This document shows, in pieces, positions 47,899 to 57,272 of a DNA stretch of 64,000 nucleotides; within the stretch, counting starts at the first letter, position 1, and each line of letters begins with the position of its first letter. This DNA is from Xanthomonas cucurbitae. Its GTDB lineage: Bacteria > Pseudomonadota > Gammaproteobacteria > Xanthomonadales > Xanthomonadaceae. Location of the stretch: the NCBI RefSeq assembly GCF_002939885.1, contig NZ_MDED01000007.1, positions 1-64,000 on the forward strand, given 5' to 3'. Below the pieces are notes generated by a model. It was not told where the DNA came from. It did not search any database and saw only the letters and a list, made by a program, of their open reading frames with translations. Made by a program: the position numbers and the translations under genes.

Positions 47899-49805
47899 AT
47901 GCATTGGCGGTGCGTTGGAACGATTGGCCGATCACCCGCAAGAGCCTGGCGGTGGTCACCTTGCCGCTGCTGTTGCTGGCGGTGGCGCTCATGGCGATCT
48001 ACAGCGTGGAACGGCAGAACATCGCCGCCGAAAACGACGTTCGCCAGACCCTGGAGGTGCTGAGCGACCTGTACGAGGCGCACGCGCTGCTGGCCGAAAC
48101 GGCAGCCGGCGTGCGCGGGTACCGGCTGGTGCGCCGCGATGAGTTCCTGACCCCGTACCGCGATGCCGAACCGCGCCTGCAAGGCGTGGCCGACCGGCTC
48201 TCCCAACGCATCACCGACCCGGCACAGGCGCAGCGTTTTGCCCGCATCAAACCGCTGTTCGCGGAGAAGATGCAGGGCTGGCGCCGCCTGCTGGCACCGG
48301 ACCTGAGTCGCGAAGAGGAAATCCGCCAGCTGTGGGACGGCAAGTACAAGCTCGACATCCTGCGTGCGGAACTGCGCGAACTACGCAACTACGAAACCGC
48401 ACAACTGCAGGTGCGCAGCGCCAAGGCGCAAGGCTTGCGGCAACGCAACCTCATCATCACCCTGAGCGCAGCGATGCTGGGCGGCCTGGGCGCGGTCTTC
48501 GCCGTGGCCTGGTTTGCCTCGGCGCTGTCCGGGCGCCTGCGCACCCTGGCCGCCAATGCCGACCGCCTGGGCGAAGGCCTGCCGCTGGCGGCGCAGCCGC
48601 GTGCCGGCGATGAGCTGGGGCAGGTCGGGCAGCGCCTGGCGCAGGCCAGCGAGCTGCTGGCCGCGCGCGCGGCCGAAGCGCAGCTGGCGCGACGCGAAGC
48701 CGAGACCGCCAACCACGCCAAGACCGAATTCCTTTCGCGCAGCAGCCATGAACTACGCACCCCGCTCAACGCCATTCTGGGCTATGCGCAGGTGCTGGAA
48801 ATGGATCTGCCCGAACCCGGCCCACGACGCCATCTGCAGCACATCCTGGCCGCGGGCCGACACCTGCTGGGGCTGATTACCGAACTGCTGGACATCGCGC
48901 GCATCGAAGCCGACAAGCTGGATCTGAGCCCCGAGCCGATCGCGGTACGCGACGCCCTGCACGAGGCCCAGGGCCTGATCGCACCGGACGCCGATCGGTA
49001 CGGCGTCAGCCTGCAGCCACCGCTCATCGATGGTCCGTGGACCGTCCGCGCCGATGTCCAGCGACTGCGCCAGGTGTTGCTCAACCTGTTGTCGAACGCG
49101 GTCAAGTTCAATCGCACCGGCGGCCGGGTACAGGTCACTGCCACGCTGGATGGCGACCAGGTTCGCATCACCGTGGCCGACCAGGGCGCGGGGCTGACGC
49201 CGGCGCAGATCGAGCGCCTGTTCACGCCATTCGAGCGGCTTGGCGCGGAGCGCTCGGCGGTGGAAGGCACCGGCCTGGGGCTGGCGCTGAGCAAGCGCCT
49301 GATCGAGGCGATGGGTGGGCTGATCGGCGTGGACAGCAGCCGCGACGGCGCACGCTTCTGGATCGCGCTGCCGCAGGGCGAACCGCAGCGCGACGAAGCG
49401 CCACGTACCCTGTTGCCGCCCAGCACCAGCGGCAGCGGCGTGTGCCGCTTGCTGAGCATCGAGGACAACCCCTCCAACCAGGCGCTGATCCGCACGCTCA
49501 CCGAGCGCCGACCGCAGTGGCAACTGCTGGAAGCGGCCAGCCTGGCGCAGGCGCGCGACCTGTTGCAGCACGGCGTGCCGGACCTGATCCTGCTGGACCT
49601 GCACCTGAGCGACGGCAATGGCGAAGAACTGTTGCGCGAACTGCAGGCGCAGCCGGCCACAGCACAGGTGCCGGTGGTGGTCATCAGCGCCGATGCCACC
49701 AGTGCCACGCTGGCACGGGTGGGCAACCAGGGCGTGCATGCGTATCTGACCAAACCGCTGGACGTGGCGGAATTCTTCACTGTACTCGACAGGCTGCTCG
49801 CATGA
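47895..49805 (+). CDS. Membrane hybrid histidine kinase
   Basis: A 636-residue sensor kinase. Transmembrane helix 1 (about 18-36) and helix 2 (about 187-208) enclose a CHASE3-like periplasmic helical domain (about 40-180). HAMP (about 209-262) and HisKA with His285 in SRSSHELRTP follow. The HATPase domain has NLLSNAVKFN, VADQGAGLTP and GTGLGLAL. A C-terminal receiver domain (about 515-635) has the phosphoacceptor in LILLDLHLSDGNG. It is coupled to genes on both sides by overlaps. Confidence 0.95.
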   Translation: MNALAVRWNDWPITRKSLAVVTLPLLLLAVALMAIYSVERQNIAAENDVRQTLEVLSDLYEAHALLAETAAGVRGYRLVRRDEFLTPYRDAEPRLQGVADRLSQRITDPAQAQRFARIKPLFAEKMQGWRRLLAPDLSREEEIRQLWDGKYKLDILRAELRELRNYETAQLQVRSAKAQGLRQRNLIITLSAAMLGGLGAVFAVAWFASALSGRLRTLAANADRLGEGLPLAAQPRAGDELGQVGQRLAQASELLAARAAEAQLARREAETANHAKTEFLSRSSHELRTPLNAILGYAQVLEMDLPEPGPRRHLQHILAAGRHLLGLITELLDIARIEADKLDLSPEPIAVRDALHEAQGLIAPDADRYGVSLQPPLIDGPWTVRADVQRLRQVLLNLLSNAVKFNRTGGRVQVTATLDGDQVRITVADQGAGLTPAQIERLFTPFERLGAERSAVEGTGLGLALSKRLIEAMGGLIGVDSSRDGARFWIALPQGEPQRDEAPRTLLPPSTSGSGVCRLLSIEDNPSNQALIRTLTERRPQWQLLEAASLAQARDLLQHGVPDLILLDLHLSDGNGEELLRELQAQPATAQVPVVVISADATSATLARVGNQGVHAYLTKPLDVAEFFTVLDRLLA

Positions 49806-50266
49806 CGCGCGACGATATCCTCGGCTCCCGCATCCTCATCGTCGATGACGAACCGGCCAATGTGCGGCTGCTGGAAGACCTGCTGCAACGCGAAGGCTTC
49901 CAGCAGGTCATCGCCACCACCGACCCGCTGCGGGTGATGGGACTGGTGTCGGCCTTCGCGCCGGATCTGATCCTGCTGGATTTGAAGATGCCGGAGCTGG
50001 ATGGCTATGCGCTGCTGGAACAGCTGGCGCGGCTGTCCGATCCGGGCCATTTCCTGCCGGTGATCGTGCTCACCGCCGACCCCAGCCGCAGCGCGCGGCA
50101 TCGCGCCCTGGGCCTGGGTGCCAAGGACTTCCTGACCAAGCCGCTGGACACCTTCGAGGTCGCGCTGCGGGTGTGGAACGTGGCCGAAACCACCGTGCTG
50201 TTCAAGCGCCTGCGCGCACTGGCCGCGCCGGATGCCGTGCCACCGGGCTGGCGGCAATCCGGCTGA
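49802..50266 (+). CDS. Single-domain response regulator
   Basis: A 154-residue receiver protein. Acidic Asp15/Asp16 (VDDEPAN), phosphoacceptor Asp60 (LILLDLKMPE) and the conserved Lys in FLTKPLD are present. It ends about 30 residues after the receiver fold, with no output domain. The receiver resembles those of HD-GYP proteins such as RpfG, so it could be a remnant of one or a CheY-like phosphate shuttle. It overlaps the kinase stop and is its likely partner. Confidence 0.92.
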   Translation: MTRDDILGSRILIVDDEPANVRLLEDLLQREGFQQVIATTDPLRVMGLVSAFAPDLILLDLKMPELDGYALLEQLARLSDPGHFLPVIVLTADPSRSARHRALGLGAKDFLTKPLDTFEVALRVWNVAETTVLFKRLRALAAPDAVPPGWRQSG

Positions 50267-50284
50267 TGCATGCACCCCACCAAC

Positions 50285-50351
50285 GTAGGAGCGCACCTGG
50301 GCGCGACTGGCCTTCCCGATAACACCCCATCGCGCCCGGGTGCGCTCCTAC
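50285..50351. repeat. Palindromic GTAGGAGCG repeat, copy D
   Basis: GTAGGAGCGCACCTGGGCGCG pairs with CGCGCCCGGGTGCGCTCCTAC around GGCCTTCCCGATAACACC. It lies between the response regulator and glnS on the same strand and may end the signalling operon. Confidence 0.88.
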
Positions 50352-50426
50352 GCTGGCGCGACAGCCGCCTACCCCTAACCGGTGCCACCGCCTAAACTTG
50401 CGGTCTACTTATTGCCGATGCCCCGC

Positions 50427-52178
50427 ATGTCCGAGATTCCCGTCACCGACGCCACCGCCCCGGCGGAGAAGAAAGACTTCATCCGCCAGATCGTTCGCGA
50501 GGACCTGGCCAGCGGCAAGCACACGGTCATCCGCACGCGCTTCCCGCCCGAGCCCAATGGCTACCTGCACATCGGCCATGCCAAGGCGATCTGCCTGGAC
50601 TTCGGCCTGGCGGCCGAATTCGGCGGGCTGTGCAATCTGCGCCTGGACGACACCAATCCGGCCAAGGAAGACCCCGAATTCGTAGTCGCCATCCAGGACG
50701 ACGTGCGCTGGCTGGGCTTTGCGTGGGCGCAGCTGCGCCATGCCTCGGACTACTTCGAGGTGTATTACCTGGCCGCCGAAAAACTGATCCGCGACGGCCA
50801 TGCCTTCGTCTGCGACCTCTCTGCCGAACAGGTACGCGAGTACCGTGGCACGCTCACCGAGCCGGGCCGCAACTCGCCGTACCGCGAGCGCAGCGTAAAC
50901 GAAAACCTGGACCTGTTCCGGCGCATGCGCGCAGGCGAATTTCCCGATGGCGCACGCACCCTGCGCGCCAGGATCGACATGGCCAGCGGCAACATCAACC
51001 TGCGCGACCCGGCGCTGTACCGCATCAAGCATGTGGAGCACCAGAACACCGGCAACACCTGGCCGATCTACCCAATGTACGACTTCGCGCATTCGCTGGG
51101 CGATGCGGTAGAAGGCATCACCCACTCGTTGTGCACGCTGGAATTCGAAGACCATCGCCCGTTGTACGACTGGTGCGTGGACAAGGTGGACCTGGCCGGT
51201 CATCCGGAACTGCTGCAGCCGCTGCTGGACACGGGCTTGCCGCGCGAAGCGGCCAAGCCGCGTCAGATCGAGTTTTCGCGCCTCAACATCAACTACACGG
51301 TGATGAGCAAGCGCAAGCTCACCGCGCTGGTGGAAGAACAACTGGTGGACGGTTGGGACGACCCGCGCATGTACACGCTGCAGGGCCTGCGTCGGCGTGG
51401 CTACACACCGGCGGCAATGCGCCTGTTCGTGGACCGCGTGGGCATCAGCAAGCAGAATTCGATGATCGATTTCTCGGTGCTGGAAGGCTGCCTGCGCGAG
51501 GATCTGGACGCCGCCGCGCCACGCCGCATGGCCGTGATCGAGCCGCTCAAGCTGGTGCTGACCAACCTGCCCGACGGCCACACCGAGACGCTGCAGTTTT
51601 CCAATCATCCCAAGGACGAAAGCTTCGGCACGCGCGAGGTGCCGTTCGCGCGCGAGTTGTGGATCGAGCGCGAGGATTTTGCCGAAGTTCCGCCCAAGGG
51701 CTGGAAGCGGCTGGTGCCGGGTGGCGAGATCCGTCTGCGCGGGGCAGGCATTGCCCGCGTGGACGAGGTCATCAAGGACGCCGCTGGCGACATCGTCGAG
51801 CTGCGCGGCTGGATGGACCCGGAATCGCGCCCGGGCATGGAAGGTGCTAACCGCAAGGTCAAGGGCACCATCCACTGGGTTAGCGCCACGCATGCGGTAG
51901 AAGCGGAAATCCGCCTGTACGACCGCCTGTTTTCGGTGGAAAAGCCCGACGACGAATCCGAGGGCAAGACCTACCGCGACCATCTCAACCCCGAGTCCAA
52001 GCGCAGCGTGCGCGGCTATGTGGAGCCCTCTGCCGCGCAGGCAACGCCGGAGCAGGCGTTCCAGTTCGAGCGCACCGGTTATTTCGTCGCCGATCGCCGC
52101 GACCACGGCGCGGCAACGCCGGTCTTCAACCGCAGCGTGACCTTGCGCGACACCTGGACCACCCCGCGCCAGCCGTAA
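50427..52178 (+). CDS. glnS: Glutaminyl-tRNA synthetase
   Basis: A 583-residue class I synthetase that charges tRNA-Gln. The HIGH signature is in [11 protein letters not shown] and the KMSKS equivalent is VMSKRKL. The anticodon-binding beta-barrels fill the C-terminal third. The start is taken at ATG 50427; ATG 50418 is three codons upstream. Its TAA stop lies inside a GTAGGAGCG-type palindrome, so the repeat has reached, and probably defines, the end of the protein. Confidence 0.96.
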   Translation: MSEIPVTDATAPAEKKDFIRQIVREDLASGKHTVIRTRFPPEPNGYLHIGHAKAICLDFGLAAEFGGLCNLRLDDTNPAKEDPEFVVAIQDDVRWLGFAWAQLRHASDYFEVYYLAAEKLIRDGHAFVCDLSAEQVREYRGTLTEPGRNSPYRERSVNENLDLFRRMRAGEFPDGARTLRARIDMASGNINLRDPALYRIKHVEHQNTGNTWPIYPMYDFAHSLGDAVEGITHSLCTLEFEDHRPLYDWCVDKVDLAGHPELLQPLLDTGLPREAAKPRQIEFSRLNINYTVMSKRKLTALVEEQLVDGWDDPRMYTLQGLRRRGYTPAAMRLFVDRVGISKQNSMIDFSVLEGCLREDLDAAAPRRMAVIEPLKLVLTNLPDGHTETLQFSNHPKDESFGTREVPFARELWIEREDFAEVPPKGWKRLVPGGEIRLRGAGIARVDEVIKDAAGDIVELRGWMDPESRPGMEGANRKVKGTIHWVSATHAVEAEIRLYDRLFSVEKPDDESEGKTYRDHLNPESKRSVRGYVEPSAAQATPEQAFQFERTGYFVADRRDHGAATPVFNRSVTLRDTWTTPRQP

Positions 52179-52241
52179 GAGTGCACCCGGGCGCGATGGG
52201 GCATTCCCGGGAAAGCCTGTCGCGCCCAGGTGCGCTCCTAC
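52175..52241. repeat. Palindromic GTAGGAGCG repeat, copy E, overlapping the glnS stop
   Basis: The left arm has changed to GTAAGAGTGCACCCGGGCGCG and the right arm is CGCGCCCAGGTGCGCTCCTAC. The G-to-A change creates TAA, which is the glnS stop codon (52176-52178). Confidence 0.85.
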
Positions 52242-52320
52242 AACGGTGATGCTGCGGGTCTGCGTGCGCGGCATCGGCTTGTGCAGTCACTGTCAGGCTC
52301 AAGCGAGCGCCGCGTCACCC

Positions 52321-52388
52321 GTAGGAGCGAACCCGGGCGCGACGGGGCATTCCCGGGAAAGCCTGTCGCGCGCGGGGTGCGCTCCTAC
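52321..52388. repeat. Palindromic GTAGGAGCG repeat, copy F
   Basis: GTAGGAGCGAACCCGGGCGCG and CGCGCGCGGGGTGCGCTCCTAC flank GGGGCATTCCCGGGAAAGCC, the same core as copy E 80 bases earlier. It lies between glnS and the transporter gene. Confidence 0.87.
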
Positions 52389-52468
52389 GGCGCTGGCGCA
52401 CGGCGATACCTTGCTCATCCAGCTGCCGCACTGCACGCTGCGGGGCATGACATGCACGGAGACGCACG

Positions 52469-53398
52469 ATGCGTGAACGTTTGACGATGGGCGTCGCCTG
52501 CGGTATTGGCGCAGGTGCGCTGTGGGGACTGGTGTTCCTGGCCCCACAACTCTTGTCAGCGTTCACGCCGATGCAGCTGGCAGTGGCGCGCTATTTGTCC
52601 TATGGCGTGGTGGCCGCGCTGGTGCTGGCACCACGGGCACGCCTCACCGCCGCCCGCCTGGGTCGCGCCGAGTGGTGGGCGCTGGTGCGCCTGAGCCTGA
52701 TGGGCAATCTGATCTACTACGTACTGCTGGGCAGCGCCGTGCAGTGGGCCGGCAGTGCAGCCACCGCACTGATTATCGGCCTGTTGCCGGTGGTGGTGAC
52801 CGTCATCGGTACCCGCGCGGCGGGCGCGGTACAGCTGCAGCGGCTCGCCGCGCCGTGCGCACTGTGCGTCATCGGCGTGGCATTGGTCGCGCTGGACACC
52901 GTGCAGGACGACTCCGGGCAGCAGGCAGGCGATCGTCTCACCCGCGTCGCGGGCTTGCTGTGCGCGGCGGGTGCGTTGGCGTCGTGGTCGGCCTATTCCA
53001 TCGTCAATGCGCGCTGGCTACGACGCTGCCCCGATCTGTCCGGCGGTGACTGGTCGCTGTTGACCGGCGTGGTGACCGGCGCACTGGCCGCATTGCTGGC
53101 ACCTGCAGCGTTGATCGGCAGTACCTGGCACGCGCCGATCGACTGGGCCGGCTTCTGGGGTGTTTCGCTGCTGCTGGGCATCCTGGCCTCGGTCATCGGC
53201 AATGCACTGTGGAACCGCGCGAGCCGCGTGCTGCCGCTGACCTTGGTGGGGCAGATGATCGTCTTTGAGACGGTATTCGCACTGATCTACGGATTCGCCT
53301 GGGAAATGCGCCTGCCCACGCCATTGGAGCTGGCGGCCATGGCCTGCCTGCTCATCGGCGTGCTGTGGTGCACTGCGCTGCATACAAAGGCGAACTGA
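52469..53398 (+). CDS. EamA-family drug/metabolite transporter
   Basis: A 309-residue inner-membrane protein with about ten membrane helices in two EamA repeats. The first half has GIGAGALWGLVFLAPQLL and the second has GLLCAAGALASWSAYSIVNARWL. The C-terminal half ends PLTLVGQMIVFETVFALIYGF, as in many DMT exporters. The substrate is unknown. It is a single gene after the repeat pair. Confidence 0.92.
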   Translation: MRERLTMGVACGIGAGALWGLVFLAPQLLSAFTPMQLAVARYLSYGVVAALVLAPRARLTAARLGRAEWWALVRLSLMGNLIYYVLLGSAVQWAGSAATALIIGLLPVVVTVIGTRAAGAVQLQRLAAPCALCVIGVALVALDTVQDDSGQQAGDRLTRVAGLLCAAGALASWSAYSIVNARWLRRCPDLSGGDWSLLTGVVTGALAALLAPAALIGSTWHAPIDWAGFWGVSLLLGILASVIGNALWNRASRVLPLTLVGQMIVFETVFALIYGFAWEMRLPTPLELAAMACLLIGVLWCTALHTKAN

Positions 53399-53471
53399 CG
53401 GCAGCGGTTGGCCGCAGCCTGGCCATCAAGGCTTACCATGCCCCCTCACCTGCCGTGATCGGAGCAACCAC

Positions 53472-53810
53472 ATGACCCGCGCCTTGTCCTGGTATCTGAG
53501 CATTCTGCTGTTGCTGTCTTCGTCCCTCCTGGTCGGCTGTGTCGCCGCAACGCCGGGCGCGCCGACGCCACCGCCTGCATCCGCCCCGACCCCGCTGACC
53601 GTGGTCACCGCCTGCAAGGTCGATGCGGATTGCACGGTGAAGAACGTGGGCAACTGTTGCGGTGCCTATCCGGCCTGCGTCAACGTCAACAGCCCAACCG
53701 ACCCGAAAGCCGTGATGGCACAGTGCCAGTCCAGCGGCATGATGAGCGTGTGCGGCTCTCGCGAGATCAGCGCCTGCCAGTGCGTGTCCGGCCAATGCGC
53801 TGCGCAGTAG
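53472..53810 (+). CDS. Cysteine-rich small lipoprotein
   Basis: A 112-residue protein with a signal peptide ending in the lipobox LLVGC (Cys23). A Pro/Ala-rich linker precedes a compact domain of about 65 residues with eight or more Cys, including CKVDADC, GNCCGAYPAC and CQCVSGQC. The spacing suggests a disulfide-stabilised exported domain, anchored in the outer or inner membrane. No family function is known to me. Confidence 0.85.
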   Translation: MTRALSWYLSILLLLSSSLLVGCVAATPGAPTPPPASAPTPLTVVTACKVDADCTVKNVGNCCGAYPACVNVNSPTDPKAVMAQCQSSGMMSVCGSREISACQCVSGQCAAQ

Positions 53811-53979
53811 ACCCCGTATCGTCGGGCGACCCTGCGCGGTAGTCGCGCAGGCGCTGCGCCGGCACGCCGAAGACCATCGGTGCCAGCGGCACCCGGATCC
53901 GGCGGCGACAGCGTTTTGCGCGCCGCGTCCGGGTCGATACACTGCGCCGCTTGGTTTCTTCTCCGCTACCGGTCGTCCA

Positions 53980-54543
53980 GTGATGCTCTACGCGCAAGTC
54001 CACCTCACCCTGCCCGCCTGGATCCATGACTTCGTGGATGCCAGCCGCGCCTATCCCGGCGACGACGACAAGGTGGCGCTGGCCATCGCGCTGTCGCGGA
54101 TGAATGTGGAAGCCCGCACCGGCGGCCCGTTCGGCGCGGTGGTGTTCGGGCCGGATCATCACATCATTGCTGCGGCGGTGAACCGGGTGGTGCCGCAGAC
54201 CACCTCGCTGGCGCATGCCGAGAACATGGCCTACATGCTGGCGCAGCAGCGCCTGCAGACGCCGCGCCTGAACGACGTGCTGGCGCCGATCACCCTGGCC
54301 ACCTCCGCGCAACCGTGCTGCCAATGCTATGGCGCCACGGTGTGGGCCGGCATCGACCGGCTGCTGATCGGTGCCCGCGCCGAAGACGTAATGGCGCTGA
54401 CCGAATTCGACGAAGGTCCACTGCCCGCCGACTGGGTGGGCGAACTGACCCGCCGTGGCATCGAGGTGGTGCGCGATGTACAGCGCGAACAGGCCTGTGC
54501 GGTCCTGCGCAGCTACGGCGAGGGCGGCGGTGACCATTACTGA
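53980..54543 (+). CDS. Cytidine/guanine deaminase-family protein
   Basis: A 187-residue zinc-dependent deaminase. The zinc site is HAENM (His and the proton-shuttle Glu) followed by PCCQC (two Cys ligands). An N-terminal GGPFGAVVFGPDHHII strand is typical of guanine/tRNA-adenosine deaminase folds. Nucleoside or nucleobase deamination is expected; the substrate cannot be fixed from sequence. rlmM starts 22 bases downstream. Confidence 0.9.
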   Translation: MMLYAQVHLTLPAWIHDFVDASRAYPGDDDKVALAIALSRMNVEARTGGPFGAVVFGPDHHIIAAAVNRVVPQTTSLAHAENMAYMLAQQRLQTPRLNDVLAPITLATSAQPCCQCYGATVWAGIDRLLIGARAEDVMALTEFDEGPLPADWVGELTRRGIEVVRDVQREQACAVLRSYGEGGGDHY

Positions 54544-54564
54544 CCGCGCTGTTCGGGCGCCGCG

Positions 54565-55608
54565 ATGAGCGGGTTGCTCTGCTATTGCCGCCAGGGCTTC
54601 GAGCCTGAATTGGCGGCGGAACTGAGCGCGCGCGCGGCCTTCGTCGGCATTGCCGGCTATGCACGTACGCAACGTAACGATGGCTACGTGCTGTTCGTCT
54701 GCGACGAGGCCGCAGCACTGGCCGCCAGGCTGCAGTGGCGCGAGCTGATCTTTGCGCGCCAGAAGCTGGTCGTGCTTGCCGAACTCAAGGGCATCGATCC
54801 GAAGGACCGCATCACGCCGATCCTGGCCGCGCTGGACGGGCAACCGCGCTTTGGCGACCTGTGGGTGGAACACCCGGATTCGGATGCCGGCAAACCGCTG
54901 GCGGGGCTGGCGCGCAGCTTCGGCAACGCGCTGCGCCCAGCACTGCGCAAGGCCGGCCTGTTGACCGACAAGCCGCACGCGCGCCTGCCGCGCCTGCATG
55001 TGTGTTTTCTCGATGGCGACCACGCGCTGCTGGCAGTGGCCGATGCCGACGACAGTGCGCCGTGGCCACTGGGGATTCCCCGCCTGAAACTGCTGCCCGA
55101 AGCGCCGTCGCGCTCGGCGCTCAAGCTCGACGAAGCGCTGCTGACCCTGCTCACTCACGAAGAACGCGAGCGCCTGGTCAAACCCGGCATGCGTGCCGCC
55201 GATCTGGGCGCTGCCCCCGGCGGCTGGACCTGGGTGCTGACGCGCCAGCATGTGCACGTCACCAGCGTGGACAACGGCCCGTTGCGCGAGCATGTGCTGG
55301 CCACCGGGCTGGTCGAACACCTGCGCGCGGACGGCTTTCACTGGAAACCGGCGCAATCGCTGGACTGGATGGTCTGCGACATGGTGGAGCAACCGCGCCG
55401 CGTTGCCGAGCGCATGGCCACCTGGGTGCGCGAAGGCTGGTGCCGCCACACCATCTTCAACCTCAAGCTGCCGATGAAAAAACGCTGGGAAGAAACGCGT
55501 CTGTGCCTGGACCTGTTCGAGCAGCAGGCGGAGAAAGCGCTGACCGTGCGAGCCAAGCAGCTGTATCACGACCGGGAAGAGATCACGGTGCTGGCGATGC
55601 GGGAGTGA
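54565..55608 (+). CDS. rlmM: 23S rRNA C2498 2'-O-ribose methyltransferase
   Basis: A 347-residue RlmM of usual length. An N-terminal THUMP-like RNA-binding domain precedes a Rossmann methyltransferase domain with the SAM site ADLGAAPGGWTWVL and the K-D-K-E-type catalytic residues in MVCDMVEQP and NLKLPMKKRW. It modifies C2498 of 23S rRNA before ribosome assembly. It lies just after the deaminase gene on the same strand. Confidence 0.95.
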   Translation: MSGLLCYCRQGFEPELAAELSARAAFVGIAGYARTQRNDGYVLFVCDEAAALAARLQWRELIFARQKLVVLAELKGIDPKDRITPILAALDGQPRFGDLWVEHPDSDAGKPLAGLARSFGNALRPALRKAGLLTDKPHARLPRLHVCFLDGDHALLAVADADDSAPWPLGIPRLKLLPEAPSRSALKLDEALLTLLTHEERERLVKPGMRAADLGAAPGGWTWVLTRQHVHVTSVDNGPLREHVLATGLVEHLRADGFHWKPAQSLDWMVCDMVEQPRRVAERMATWVREGWCRHTIFNLKLPMKKRWEETRLCLDLFEQQAEKALTVRAKQLYHDREEITVLAMRE

Positions 55609-55612
55609 GGCT

Positions 55613-55640
55613 GGAATCGGGAATCGGGAATCGGGAATCG
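55613..55640. repeat. Four tandem GGAATCG heptads
   Basis: Four perfect seven-base repeats start five bases after the rlmM stop. Related arrays are at 43359 (GGATTCG) and, in palindromic form, at 1692-1761. Confidence 0.9.
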
Positions 55641-55741
55641 TAAAAGCGGTTGGTCGGCTCCCCGCTTTCCATTGAGAGCCGACCGATGCGTTCAAGGCGG
55701 TTCCAACGGCCCGATGAGGGCCGGAACCGGCTCGTTTACGT

Positions 55742-56851
55742 TTACAGCACGATGCGTTTGCTGCCCTCGCGTGCGGAGCGGTAGATCGCATCGACAATGC
55801 GGATGTCGCGCAGGCCTTCTTCGCCGGGCGCGCGCAAGGGCGTGCCGTTGATGATGGCCAACGCGTCCTCGTCCATCTGCAGCGCTTGCTGGTGCGGCAC
55901 CTTGGCATCGAGCACGCGGCCATCGCTGGCCTTGCCGGTCACGCCCTGGTAGCTCTGGAACGGCGACAGTTCGTACCAACCGCGCTCGCACTCGGCGCGC
56001 AGCACATTCATGCTGGCACCGAAGCTGGTCTTGCACTGCGCCCGCACGGCGTTGGGGAACTCCAGCGTGAAGTCCATATGCTCGTCCACCTCGTCAAACA
56101 GCTCGGGGCGGTCGGTCCAACGCTTGGCGGTTACCGCCAGCGGTTCGGCACCCACGGTGTAGCGCGCGGCGTTGAGCGGATACACGCCCATGTCGTACAT
56201 CGCGCCGCCACCGAACTGCGAGCGCAGGCGCCAAGGGCGGTCGGCCTTGGCCGTGCCGCGGTAGCCGTTGTAGCCGGCCTCGGCACGCACGCGCTGCATT
56301 GCACCGAAGGGCTTTTCGCCGGCCATTGCGATCAACCGGCGCGTATTGGGTTCGTGCTGCATGCGGTAGCCGATCGTCAGCGCGACCTTGTTGCGCTTGC
56401 AGGCCGCGATCATCGCCTCGCATTCGCCCGCGTGCATGGCCATCGGCTTTTCGCACCACACATGCTTGCCGGCCGCCGCCGCACGCAACGTCAGTGGCGC
56501 ATGCAGATGGGTCGGGGTGACGATATACACCACATCGATGTCGTCGTTATCGGCGATGCGGTCGAAGTTCTCGTAGGTGTAGACGTTGCGATCGGCAATG
56601 CCGTACCTGGATTGCCACTGCGGAATCTTCGATGGCGTGCCGGTCACGATGCCCGCCAGCTTGCAATGCTTGGTCAAGGCCAGGCCCGGGGCGAGTTGTT
56701 CGCTGGCATAACCGCCCAGGCCGGCCAGTGCGACATTGAGCGGTTTTCCAGGCTTCTTCTTCGGCAGCGCCCACGCTGGCGCGCCGAGCAGGATGCCGGC
56801 ACCGCCGAAGGCGGCAAGCAGGCGGCGACGCGTCAAGGATTCCACGGACAT
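55742..56851 (-). CDS. Tat-exported Gfo/Idh/MocA-family oxidoreductase
   Basis: A 369-residue NAD(P)-dependent oxidoreductase resembling glucose-fructose oxidoreductase. A twin-arginine leader (LTRRRLLAAFGGAG, residues 6-19) predicts export with bound cofactor. The Rossmann segment NVALAGLGGYA and the family Lys motif WCEKPMA follow. The ATG at 56851 has AAGGAGG six bases upstream; an in-frame ATG at 56881 would put ten residues before the leader. Sugar oxidation or reduction in the periplasm is inferred. Confidence 0.92.
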   Translation of the reverse strand: MSVESLTRRRLLAAFGGAGILLGAPAWALPKKKPGKPLNVALAGLGGYASEQLAPGLALTKHCKLAGIVTGTPSKIPQWQSRYGIADRNVYTYENFDRIADNDDIDVVYIVTPTHLHAPLTLRAAAAGKHVWCEKPMAMHAGECEAMIAACKRNKVALTIGYRMQHEPNTRRLIAMAGEKPFGAMQRVRAEAGYNGYRGTAKADRPWRLRSQFGGGAMYDMGVYPLNAARYTVGAEPLAVTAKRWTDRPELFDEVDEHMDFTLEFPNAVRAQCKTSFGASMNVLRAECERGWYELSPFQSYQGVTGKASDGRVLDAKVPHQQALQMDEDALAIINGTPLRAPGEEGLRDIRIVDAIYRSAREGSKRIVL

Positions 56852-57272
56852 GCAAACCTCCTTCAAGAAAAGTGAAAGCAAGCCCTACCCGGCCGCGGAT
56901 GATCCATGCTGCCTCTGGTAGCGATGCATCCATGGCCTGCAGACCGCGGGCATGGACACCTCGCCACCCGGCATCCGCGCCATCGCGCGCGTTGCCAAAC
57001 CAGGACTGCCTGCGCACCTTACTGGATCGTGCGTGATTGCGGCCATGCATGCATCTGCCCGCGTATCGCCCTGCAACCGGACCGAACCGCATCTGCGAAG
57101 GCGTGTGTGACACGGCAAGGTTCCGGCACAGTGAAACGCCGCAGTTGAAACGTCCAGTCGGCAGCGCGCCGGACACGACACCGGATGCTGAAACTGCTGT
57201 ACACATCGCATCGTGTCTCAGCTCGCGCAACCGCCTGCTGGCATCCTGCAGGTCACTCGTGGAGAAGGTCCC
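56852..57272. other. Divergent gap between the Gfo/Idh gene and the unknown gene at 57273
   Basis: I see no gene in these 421 bases and no clear promoter. Several short frames cross it on both strands without ribosome sites. Confidence 0.55.

Noticed and set aside
30412-52388. CRISPR array from repeated 65-base elements
   Set aside because: Copies are dispersed over 22 kb, palindromic and without regular spacers or cas genes.
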